NCBI GenBank assembly: GCA_019055375.1
Contig: JAHQIW010006340.1
Location: 62,001-126,000 of the forward strand
From: Parelaphostrongylus tenuis
Taxonomy: Eukaryota; Nematoda; Chromadorea; Rhabditida; Metastrongylidae
Length of the DNA stretch: 64,000 nucleotides
Direction: 5' to 3'
Shown here: positions 41,435-52,110 of the stretch, in pieces
Layout of the letters: every line of letters starts with the position of its first letter
Numbering within the stretch: position 1 is the first letter of the stretch
Translations under genes and position numbers: made by a program
The notes under the pieces: generated by a model
Database searches by the model: none
What the model was told of the DNA's origin: nothing
The model's input: only the letters and a program-made list of their open reading frames with translations

Positions 41435-41650
41435 AGCTCGTCATCAGAGAAATTGTGTTGATCCCAGCAGTACTTGCATTCGATTCGTTTTCTCGCGTGC
41501 GTCGTCCACGAAGGCCTCGAATTTTCCGCCTGTAAAATCGGCTGCTGCTTGAAGTATATCGCTCTGTTCATGAAGGTCGTTGAATGCTAATAGTAGGTAA
41601 CGAAATTTCTGCAAACAAGTCTGGCAATTGTTTCGCTGCTCCGCAAACCC
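41435..41650 (-). repeat. Dispersed repeat related to SINE-B 3' end
   Basis: See the 1.25 kb entry. The minus strand here has a 121-codon open frame (41809-41444) whose end falls in this repeat; I see no family in it and treat the frame as chance. Confidence 0.35.
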
Positions 41651-42099
41651 GTAGAAAGGTCGCAACACATTTATTACGACGTGTATGTGTAAAATCCGCA
41701 ACGAGAAATGCGATATTAATTGTTCCTCACGAATCCATCGAATACTAGTATTTTCATGTATCAACAAATCTGTGGTAACTCCTCCACGTGATTCGGTGCT
41801 TCCAACCATTCATGCAAATGTAGAGTTGGTGTGAAGAACTGGTCTTACTTCAAAAACATATTTTCCTCTTCTCCTTCATGGTGCGTAAATTGCTACTTGA
41901 TCTGCTTGAATATTCTTGGCAATCCTCAGATAGCGGCGCTAGGATATTAATAGAAAGTTCGTTTAATGTCATTAAGCTCGTTAAAGGTGATTGAATGAGT
42001 ACCTGGTCAACGTAAAAAATTACCGTAACCTGCTAATGTAGCAATTTAGTGTTATTGCCCTCGCAGGTAAGCTTGGTAACAATTCGCCTATACGGAGGA

Positions 42100-42195
42100 T
42101 CGGATGGTTTTGTGAGCTCAGCAAAGGAGTCGAACCAAAGACCACGTGTTTAATGCAGGGCTTTCCTGTGCTACACGCACCCTTACATAGCCCTA
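42100..42195 (-). repeat. tRNA-like repeat
   Basis: Minus strand: GGGTGCGTGTAGCACAGGAA, then GGTCTTTGGTTCGACTCCTT and TGCTGAGCTCAC. The B-box-like GGTTCGACTCC is intact. A single copy of this subtype is seen here. Confidence 0.4.
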
Positions 42196-42199
42196 TATA

Positions 42200-44199
42200 A
42201 TGCGATATTATAGATTGTTTCAAAAACTTCAGTGCTGCAAATGACGTGGAGTGGAAGCTCGTGACTAATGTTATTGGATAAGCACTACGCCTGTGGTTGA
42301 TGAGTGCACTTCAGTGAGGGTGATTAGTAATTGGCTGCTGCCATAAACGAAACTAATTTATCCAAAGGTTCAAAGCCTAACGTTCATTATCGCTCGTTTC
42401 ATTCTTTAACGCGATCGCCTTAGAAATTCTTACTAGTGTTACTCTCTATTTTGTTTAGCTCATGTCATTTTATATTATTGACTTAAACTAGCGTAATCTG
42501 TAGCATGTTTTTAGACGATAAACCATTAAGAAGAATGAGAAATTTGGTCATTAAATCTATCCTACATCCTTTTTCATACACTGTGCAATAAAATACAAAT
42601 TTGGAACAATCGCTATCTTAGTGTCCAATTTCCCATTTCAAGTTAAGCTATGACAATGTATCATATCGGTATTCTGACCATTTATTTACTGTCTACTTTT
42701 ATTTTTGAGGGCAGAGTACAATGTCAAGTATAATCACAAAAATGATGAGAGACGAACAAAATCAAAATCTTTTTTGTCATGGACCCAAACCAAAGCTATG
42801 CCTCTGGGACAACACTCGTTCGCACATCATCGTTGCAGTCTTCGGTCTGCTAATGTTAGCTGCTTTCAACTTTTTCCGGATGACATGAATCTGCCCCGCT
42901 CGGACCAACGAGTGCTGGTGGCGCCCCAGTAATACCACCACTTATGTAGAGAAATTCGGATTATAGGAGAACTTTATCTTTACTAAAAGATTAAACATCA
43001 CCTAAGAGATTTTTGTAAAAGTGATTCTAGTAAGAAGAACGCTCTCATGTTCCAAAAATTTCGACTTTTCGCCACAAAAGCTACACATCTTTGGGAAAGC
43101 AACGCATTTCCAACTCGTACTACACATTTTTTCGACTTCATTGTTTTTTTTTGTGGAGCAGTTCTTTAAGACTCAATCTTTCCGAATATTTTACTCATAT
43201 TTTGAAATTGTAAAATTTTTGCTCAAAGTAGTAATTCAACATTCAGCAACTTTACAATCTGCATCGACCAACAACAAAATGCCTTCGCACAAATAGCTTT
43301 TGTCAACAATTTACCCTTATACAGAGAAATTTGTACTCCTTGCCGACGATCAGCAATTAGCATACTAAAATAATCAACAGCTAGTGCTTATTGAAATAAT
43401 AAGTATCTGCGATAACATACAATATGAAATGCAGGCCTATCATACAATCCCTAAGTCGATGTTTGAAGCGTTTGCGATGATATTTTTGGCAAGCAGAACG
43501 GAACATTTCCAGCAAACGCGTTTCCTATACTGACTGCTCCTTGTCCGTACTCAATCGCTTCGTTTTGAGCAAATGCAACATTTTCATCTTTTGCTAACCT
43601 TCTATGGCATTCGATACAACTTCTTCATGCATCTTCATTCTTCATATCTTCATCTTTTCCTATGGACATTTTGATGGACTCGATGAGATGCTCTCAAAAA
43701 GCACCTGTATCAGATTTTGAATACCTCACGACATGTCCTTGTAAGAAGTGTGCAACCCAATGAATTTTATATTTTACTGATATTCAAACACTTTCTCTAT
43801 ATGCTCCTTTAGGTACGCTTTTTCTTAGCACACCTATGATTGATAGTTTTACTTGTTTGCAAAGGGCAAATCCATTTCAATAAAATTTCTAATCCTTGAA
43901 TGAAATGTAATCTTGTTGCACACAGCAACTCCTCACATTAATATGCGCAAAAAAACTTCCAACAGAATCTATAACCACTACTAACGGCTTCACAACGCCT
44001 ACATTTCTACATAATTCATCGCACATATAGAGCTTTCAGAATAGGTATTGGTATAGCATGCTGAAAATGCAGAATCACTATATTTTATGAATCCGATATA
44101 ACAGTCTTCCCATCACACTATCCAGGTGCTAGCTCTTGGAAGTCAGCGGAAACACATCTATAGACCTAAACTGTATAGAAGTGGGTCATGCCCAAATAC
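42200..44199. other. No gene recognised
   Basis: AT-rich sequence. Open frames at 42705-42932 and 43021-43296 (+) are not supported by splice sites or motifs. Confidence 0.4.
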
Positions 44200-44432
44200 T
44201 ATACAACCGATCGACTGGATTCCCCAGGGTGTCAAGCGCGCCACAGGAAAACAACCGACACGATTTCTTCGCAGAAACTTTGGAAGAAAAATGTGTTACT
44301 CAACGAATGCCTAGAGCGAGATATACCCAGTGGGCTACTTTTGCATGCTACAGAAAAAAACTGGGAGTGCTACTGGTGCTCGCTTGGCTCACTCGAAGAC
44401 CAACGGGCGACAAGTTATAACGATCATGCACA
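44200..44432 (+). mobile_element. RTE-type 3' end fragment, frameshifted
   Basis: Three frames in turn give DWIPQGVKRATGKQPTRF, then DFFAETLEEKCVTQRMPRAR and QWATFACYRKK, then SLGSLEDQRATSYND. They match RTE segments DWIPRDVKR..GRPPTRW, DFF....EEKYDA, HWATLARDR.KW and the terminal DDQRESR region. Decayed copy. Confidence 0.6.
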
Positions 44433-44784
44433 ATAAATGAGCAGCACACTTAATGAGATGATCATCATATGAATAATAAGGACCTTCGAATATATTCAAC
44501 AAGAGTATTGAGGTATAGGCAAATTGGGAAATTTTAAGTGACTTCGAATCTGCGATTCAATTTCATTTTCCATTTCAATTTCGAAATCAAGGGCTCGCTA
44601 GATTTTTCATTGCACCGTTGAGGGTCCTCGATCTACCCTCTCAGCAGTGCTTCAACCTGATCGGTGACCGTCAGCAAACGCTCGTCAGGGAGACCAATCT
44701 AGGGAGCACAAATTGGCGCAAAGCTCATTTAGGATGAAGTCATGATTGATGTCCAGAATTCAGGCAAGTGCAATGGAATGCTAT

Positions 44785-45060
44785 TTCTCATAGGATAGGA
44801 TAAAGCTCACGACGCTGATCAATCGCTGAAGGATGCTCCACACATTCGACTCCATCTAGAATCATTCGAGGTTTGAATGCATTTCTAACCTTCACAATGA
44901 CTCGCGGTGGCCTGCCGATGCATTAAGTCAGTGGCGTTGAACTATCGGACACGTCCGATATCATTTCGCCGACTCCACATGAGATGGAGGGCTTGGTGAG
45001 CCCTGGGCGTGGGGTCGCACCATCAACTGCTTGTGTGTCGCGGTGTACCTCTAACTTTTT
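44785..45060 (-). repeat. SINE-C copy
   Basis: GGATAAAGCTCACGACGCTG ATCAATCGCTGAAGGATG, ACAATGACTCGCGGTGGCCT, then the diverged head (GGGTCGCACCATCAACTGCT TGTGTGTCGC) read on the plus strand. Same order of blocks as the 55.0 kb copy. Confidence 0.55.
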
Positions 45061-45069
45061 TGCCACACA

Positions 45070-47977
45070 ATCCATATGCTGTGCAGGCACCACAAAAAAG
45101 GCCTCAACTTTTTGTTAAAACTTTGTCTTTCAGGAGTGTGTTGAAGTATGAACTGCGATTGTTGTCAAAGTAGATCTAAGTTTCTCGCGTATCACAACAT
45201 GGCCAAACAATAATCTATTTTTTTTCTAAAAAGAACCACCGCATATTTTGAGGCTCATTTTGAGTGGTGTCGCTTCAACTAGCTTTTTCGTGTCTCCAAA
45301 GTCGTCAGAATGCCGATAATAATCGAAATATCAACACTGAGGGTAGTGAGGGAACATCTTCGGGTATTGCTTTCATCATCACTCATATTTCCATACCATC
45401 TGCACTCATGCATTTGGAAGCGCTAGCGCCATTCATGCATTTGGGAGCGCTACCGTAGCACGTGCATAATGATGCTTCGGGATATTTTGTGAAGCTGCAG
45501 AAGCTTGAATTCATAAGTCGGATTGAAGTAAATAGGTTTGAAAGCACTACTTCATCTCGAATAGCGTTATTGTGAAAAATGAAAATGTGTCGCAAATATT
45601 GGAGGGTAGTCAGAAAGGAAGTTACTTGCAACACTCGCTCTTCCACTGCCACATCGAGTAACTCGACCAGAAACCAGTAAATCCTTAGTTTGACTTTATA
45701 GATTGCAATAGAAGTATAGCAGAATCTACCTATTATAATGATACAAAGGCTTTCATAGGTTAGGCAAGATTTTCCACCTAAAAGCCTGGCTATAGGGTAG
45801 TTGTTATTTCTGCTGCACATTTGTCCACGTGTGATACACGTTGACATCCGTTTTTTTTATTTCGATATTCCAACATGCTTGCATTGCCTCTGATTTTTGA
45901 CACTCTGCGTGAGTTGAAGCCTAAGATACTTTCTGTCCGTTTATACTACACAGCAGACTCCGATTCTCCTTATAAGCAATGCTATCAATAATAAGTGAAT
46001 TTCTTGCGCATCACCATCGTTTTCGAACCTTTCGAAGTTCAGTCCAAAGCCAGAATCATGTCATCATGGAATTGGACTTAGAAAATTTTTTCTTATGCTT
46101 ACTGCAATTCCGGATACTCTTGTAATCCTTGCTGACCTAGTCCTAGTCTCTTGCTCATTTCTGCCAACAGTTTGTAAATATAATGCGATAATTTCGAAAT
46201 TTTTCTCTGGAAAAAGGACGAATTAATGGGACATCAAAGAATAATCCGTTTCTAATCTGTTTCTATGATAATCATGTTTTATGTAATCAATCGAAGACCA
46301 CATTTTCATATGTACTGACCATTTATTCCACCTATTTCACGCCTAGTTTGTGCTTGATGTTACAATGTCATTTCTCAATTAAGAATAACGTAGCTGCAGA
46401 CTATCGGCTCTAGCTCTTGTGTTGTCTCAATCTTTTTTCCATATAGCGTCCTCAAGAGTGGCTTCAAAATGACTTTTCTCACGTGTCGCTACGAGGTCAT
46501 AAGGTTTATACTATCCACCAGAGATGACTGCTATCCGGAGCTTCCATGATGGCGTCATTCTTGATTGAATAATGAACCTTTACGAAGCGCTAAAACTGAA
46601 ACATAGCTCTCTCTTGCACACATGACGCCTCAAACAGTGTCTATGTTATATAATATAGTCCGTTATTCAACGCCCCTTCCAAAATTCTACTCAATATCAC
46701 CTATGCGTCTGGTCTGGTTTTTCCTGAATAGTGTTCGATACGAATAAAGACGGAAATGGACAATAAGTTCTGAAGTTATGTGATTTCTCTGCGAAGCACG
46801 ACTTTTCAAGACTTTGTTTGGAATCGGTGAATTGGAAAAGGTGCAATCTAGAAAACTGAGTCCCTACTTTGATAAAGGCTAAGTAGAAGTTCGCGTCTAG
46901 ATTCTATTCAGGATAAGTAATGTACTACTCTTCACCGACGGGAAATCTGTTAGACATGAAAAGTAAAGTCTGCAGTGACTATATTCACTGATTTAGAACG
47001 AAATTAGATTTTTATATATGAGTGGAAAAAAATCTCTTTCTTTAGAAACTAACAAAGTCAAGGATAACCAGGCATATGCTGCTCTCATTTTTGTAATACG
47101 TGCTATGTATGCTGTTGCATTTCGAGGTGCTTTTCCATCGGACGAGAGATAGTAGAGAAACTATTACTTTTGCTGGACACAAGGCTCTCACTTATACTAT
47201 CAGTAATCATCAGAAATGTTAAATCTTGGGCTACTGCACTACGTGCACGTTTTCGAACATCTCTTTTTACAGCACTGTAGCATTCAAAGCAATATTATGT
47301 TTCACAAGCGTTCCCCCTTTTATCATCATCACGCGTTTAATCTGTTTGGTGTATTATCCTTTTACACTACCGATCAGTATCGATGATACCTCTAGATAGA
47401 TCTTCTTGAAAAGTTTGAAAGCCCATTAAAGTGAATTTTGAATAGTTTCTAAGTTATTACGGATTTGGGAACCAATTCCTTGAATTCGCTGTTTTTTTTT
47501 TGTAAGCATACACCAAGTTATTGCTATACTATTTATTATAAAGGGCTAATATTTCAACAAAATCTTTCTTTTTCAGAACTCTAAAAGGTTGATTTGGATT
47601 CGGACAAACAATCATTAAATGCGTAGGCAACAGATGCCATCACGAAAATGTTGACTAACTATCATGTAAATTCAAAAACATAAACAAACAATTATGCCTC
47701 AAGGTCTACCTTAACTATCCACGTCTCAGACAATTACAAGGTCGTTTATGAGCTACCTTTATGCTCCTATCTGCGAGTTAGTAATGCACCACATAATCTG
47801 GTCATTGAAACTATGTAAGTAGGGGATAAGCATCGAAACTTTAAAGACTGGCAATTGAAGACGTAAGAACTTTCCGTACATTTTTTCCCAAAATCATTGC
47901 AAACTATTATTAACTTTGTGTCGATCCGAACCTTGCACGCAGCACTCACATATGAATAGTAACTGGACATTGAAGTC
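45070..47977. other. No gene recognised
   Basis: The longest frame here, 45847-45383 (-, 154 codons), is Cys-containing but has no recognised domain, and its composition looks like chance. It contains a short direct repeat (CATTTGGAAGCGCTAGCGCC / CATTTGGGAGCGCTACCG near 45410-45455). Confidence 0.4.
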
Positions 47978-47988
47978 AAATATTTCAG
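47978..47988 (+). promoter_or_regulatory. Likely trans-splice acceptor
   Basis: AAATATTTCAG is a good nematode splice acceptor eight bases before the ATGATG of the small secreted-protein gene. A splice acceptor directly before a start codon is the usual place for spliced-leader addition. Confidence 0.4.
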
Positions 47989-49123
47989 ATCACGGCATGA
48001 TGAAAATTTTACGTTTTCTGGTGAGTATGAACGTTAATTTTCAGCCTTTTCAAGGTACGCCTACCTCAACTTTTCACATATTTATCGGGATTTTGTACAG
48101 TTGTTCAAAACACGTTTTTTCCAGTTCGTGATTTCAAAATTAATAGACTATTTCAAGAGTTTAACGCAAAAACAGAAAATTTATAACTGTTTCTTATTGA
48201 ACAATCAATCTGTGAGTAATACAATGATATTACCAAAGATCTTGGAAACCTAATTATAAGGAATTTAGTCTTCTTGTTCTGCTGATCGCGTCTGCTTTGA
48301 CGACGTGTGGCGCATTACCTACCAAAGATGCTGAATATCGTAGATTGCTGCAAGGTTTGTACTAGTTTGTAGGTTTGTATTTTTTGGCTTTTTTTCACTC
48401 GAGATCATATAATACTCTAATAGAGGTAAGAGGTAATACTAATAATACTAATACTACTACATAGAGGTAATAGGTAATACTCTAATAGAGGTAAGAGGTA
48501 TAGCAGAGGTAATACTCTAATCCCAGCAATTCTACCATTCGAGTCTCCCCCTCGCCGCCACAGTTCACTACATTCTAGGTGTTCTTATACGGGTTTTAAT
48601 GGGGCTGCTTCTGAATTTCGATTATTATCATGGAAGGTGGATGTTGTCCGAGTACATTTTTCTTGAGACAGTGGTGAAATCCTGCTGTGGCGTTTTCAGA
48701 TTATCGTCAGGAGCAATAATTAACGTTCGCTGATCGGCTGGAACTTTTCCCCAAATAAGTCTAACAAAAGATTTTTGGGCTCGGAATGAAGAGCAGCTTA
48801 CATGGCTCGTCGCGCTGTCTAACCACGATTCCGCGCTTATGTGAAAGCACCTATGATATTCTATACTAAACAATAGGAAAACTTAACCCATGTGTTTTTG
48901 TATATTGATTTATGAATACAATATGGTACAAGAAACTCATCTCATCTAATTTATTCAGCTTCAATTCTGAAGGAGTAAAATGATAGTTTCTCTGACCATT
49001 CGGCTATATATTGACAAAAGCTGAATTTTAGAGATTGTCGACGGAGCTGACACGCCATACGGCTTCTTTTCAATGAACAATTACCCAAGCCGCTTCACAA
49101 ACCAGGGAAAAACGATCTGGTAG
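47989..49123 (+). CDS. Small secreted protein or peptide precursor, 3 exons
   Basis: Unrecognised product of about 70 residues. Exon 1 (47989-48020) follows AAATATTTCAG, then eight bases, then ATGATG, as in nematode trans-spliced starts, and ends at TTTCTG|GTGAGT. Exon 2 (48269-48354) encodes the hydrophobic run LLVLLIASALTTCGA, then LPTKDAEYRRLLQ, and ends at CAAG|GTTTGT in phase 1. Exon 3 (49032-49123) follows GAATTTTAG, enters in the matching phase and encodes EIVDGADTPYGFFSMNNY, then PSRFTNQGKTIW and TAG. The hydrophobic run with a small-residue end looks like a cleavable signal peptide. Exons 2 and 3 join cleanly. Exon 1 to exon 2 is in the wrong phase at 48269; using AATTATAAG as acceptor (exon 2 from 48261) restores it. 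Neuropeptide precursor or secreted effector are both possible; no canonical Gly-Lys-Arg amidation site is seen. Confidence 0.5.
48415..48525. repeat. Degenerate short tandem repeat
   Basis: Units like TAGAGGTAAGAGGTAATACT recur about four times with slippage variants. It lies in the second intron of the small secreted-protein gene. Confidence 0.7.
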
Positions 49124-51119
49124 AGTCGGATGAGAGCCACTTAGTCACTATTCATGCTTATGAAAGTCCACTTCAAATCAAAAGTTCTCGATAACACAAA
49201 GTGTATTCTGCATTCCATGTATTTTTTCAACTTCTTTTTGCTGAAGAGACTTGATAAAACCGATTTTGTCTAGTTGTAATGCAATCTCTTGTCTTTTTGG
49301 TCTTGTATCATGCATATTGTGGAGAAATTTTTCCTGTTACAAGATAAAGCCATCACGTTATTTAACTAGTCAGTGGAGTCTTTTCTTAATTGATCATTGG
49401 AAAGAGTGAAAAATACTTTGCAAAGGAAGAAAGAATGCAAACGAATGGAGTTTCCCATTGCTTAAAAAATTTCCAACCCTCTTCCAAAAATTTCACCTCT
49501 TGCAAAATATTGAATTGCTTCGTATCGCTGGACTCCTGTAAAAAAGCCTTTAGAAACACGCAAATCTTTTCAGAATTTTCATCTAGGAAAAGTTTCAGAA
49601 ATGTAGTACAGAACGAATGTGGAGTTAAAAGATACCCTTTTATTTCACGATAATAGTTTGTAGTCGGTACATGTAAGAAGAAATTGCTGTTCTTTCAAAG
49701 TCATGTCCTCTAGCAGACTGCACTTAGATCATGGTTATCTTATGGGATAAAAGAGGTTTCTATATATAATGAGCTTATTTGAATATTAGTTACTTGAAAG
49801 TCCCGTTCAAGAACGATGAATGCTGATATTCGTTTGACATTCGAAAGGCCATCACAGCTAGTCGGAGATCCTTGAGATAATTTATCACATTGTTTTAATC
49901 TAACAAACTGTTCAATGACCGATAATCTTTATATGAATTCATAATCATTATATTCATATTTCTTTACGACATTAATATACCATATAAATGTGACATTCTA
50001 CTAACGGCAGACAAGTCTTACTTCGACTTCATTTTTTTTACCTTACGCATTTTTTATGGGCCCGCTGGAAGATCGTTCAATCATTAGGTGAACATTGCCA
50101 TGAGCATAGAAAGCTGAACAATGCTTTCAACGAAATGCTATGTGATTAACACCTTAATTCGACGCATTAGCAGTTAATACTCTGTTCTGGAAAGCATAGA
50201 TCGCTCATAAGTTTTAGCACTAGAACAATAAACACCAAATTCATTAGCAGAAGTAATTCAAATTACTTTGTTTTCCTGTCGCCTGATTGCACATTTTCTT
50301 GCGAACAATTTGATACACAACTTGCTTATACTTGCTCTGAAATGTAACTGCCTTGGAAACAATATCGCTCGCTACTTATGCACGAATGGCGCGTAGAGGA
50401 AAATATTAGTGAAGCGGCGTGTAAGATTAATGCTATGGAAGGCTCAAGCGCGACTGATCCTCCAGATTGTTCTCTCAAGCTTTGAATTTTACCGCAATAG
50501 TATCATCGCCATAGACTCCAATAATCTTGCGCGCCGCTCACTAGCATTTTCCCCTACGCGCCATTCGTACATGAGTAGCAAACGAATTTGTTCTTAAGAC
50601 AAATCCATCTTAAAGCAAATATGTACCACAATGCTCGCAGGGAAATGCGCAAATGAAGGATATGAAAATCATGCCACTTTAATTAATTCTGTTAAAAAAC
50701 TTGGTCCTTAATACTCTTATGCCAAACTTATAAGCAGCCTAATATTTAGAAGATTTGTCATAGTAAGAATTCAAAAATGTTAGTGATCCGTCTGAAGAAA
50801 ATTTCCACGGCTGTTTTAACCATCTAAGAAAATTTTAAGCTGCAAATAACTAGCCCAGAGCAGTACCTCTTCGACCTGAACGTCGAAGATTCCCTGCAAC
50901 AACATAAGCAGCATCATTTGTTCAACTTAATACTATCGCCGTTTGTCGAGCTCCTCACTCTAAAATCTTTTCCGCTGTGCCTTCGTGATTCATGCGTGTC
51001 TGGTCTAGTGCAGCGCCTTGTTTGGCTTCAAGTTACCAAACTAGGTACGTATTCATTTACGTGGACGCATAGTAGACTCGTTTCACATACTTACTCTCGC
51101 CTATGCACTTAACAAAAAA
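49124..51119. other. No gene recognised
   Basis: AT-rich sequence downstream of the small secreted-protein gene. The frame 49390-49653 (+) shows no motif. The Penelope-like remnant may extend into the right part. Confidence 0.4.
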
Positions 51120-52110
51120 TCAGGTACATCGTACGCGAACTCGTTCAATCACCGTCTCTACCGTTACAGCAGAATATTCATTGTCTCCTTGTGCACGATT
51201 TTCATAGAAGCGATTACGAATTGGTCGAAGTTTTATGCGCTTGGTGATATTTCAGCTAAAGTGATTGGTCTGTAATTATGCCTAATCTGCTAACAAGGTA
51301 GAGCAGAAATCAATGGGATCTTTAAGTCGATAGAAACATCGCCTGGAGAAGTAACTATTTCTCTATATCTATCTCGCAAACCTGCAGTCTTGTATGCCTT
51401 GAAGGTGCTATTAACCACATCGAATTCAGAGATTCTCTTCCGTTTAGTTTTTGTGCACATAATGTTAGCTGAACAGAGCATGTTACTTCTAAGAGCTGTT
51501 TTCGTGAATAAAGAAGTATTTCATTATCAAGTCTTGTAAACCATACGATGATGCAACCCTTTGAATAAGTTGATTTAAGTTCTCAAAATGGACATTAGTA
51601 ATCTCAGGTTTTCTCGGGTGAATTTCGGGCACTCCACCTTTTGTTTAGGAACTCAGAACGTTTCTCCACTTGTCTTTGCTTTGAGCAGGTAGCAGGACTG
51701 CCGCCTATATGCCTACAGTAGAATAATGCCCGTGGACCAAACAAGGAAAGGAAAGTCAAGACTCTAGCTTCAAACATGAATGCAAATGAGGACAAGGCTT
51801 AATGCTTCGCAACCCTCTCATGTGCGCGGCATATTTCAGATCATCTGATGATTAACCCTTTGCTATAAGAGGACTATGAGCTGCTGAGTTGACGATGCAC
51901 GCAAGTTTGCCCTATTACATAAGAGCCTCGAAAATAGCCTGCATTTCAGAGCTATTCGACACGTTCACATAAGGGGCGGTTACGTCAAGAGAGACCACCT
52001 CGTACGCAATGTTGGAAGACGCGTTACGCAGGCGATTCAGGAACATTTGGTGGTTTATAAAATAGGTTCCAGCAGCTGAATGAGTATCAATCTTACATAC
52101 CACGTTACTT
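51120..52110 (-). mobile_element. Penelope-like retroelement remnant (reverse transcriptase)
   Basis: On the minus strand, 52103-51915 encodes FINHQMFLNRLRN and EVVSLDVTAPYVNVSN. This matches the reverse-transcriptase motif A context of Penelope-like elements (VSFDVTALYTNV). Downstream on the same strand, 51481-51290 and about 51230-51150 resemble the linker before the GIY-YIG nuclease (KIPL, then IKLRPIRNRFYENRAQ). Stops and frameshifts break it into pieces. It is a decayed copy and a plausible relative of the source of the hammerhead motifs. Confidence 0.55.

Noticed and set aside
45383..45847. 154-codon open frame on the minus strand
   Set aside because: Longest-class frame of the window, but no domain, signal peptide or splice context; composition looks like chance, and it overlaps a short direct repeat.
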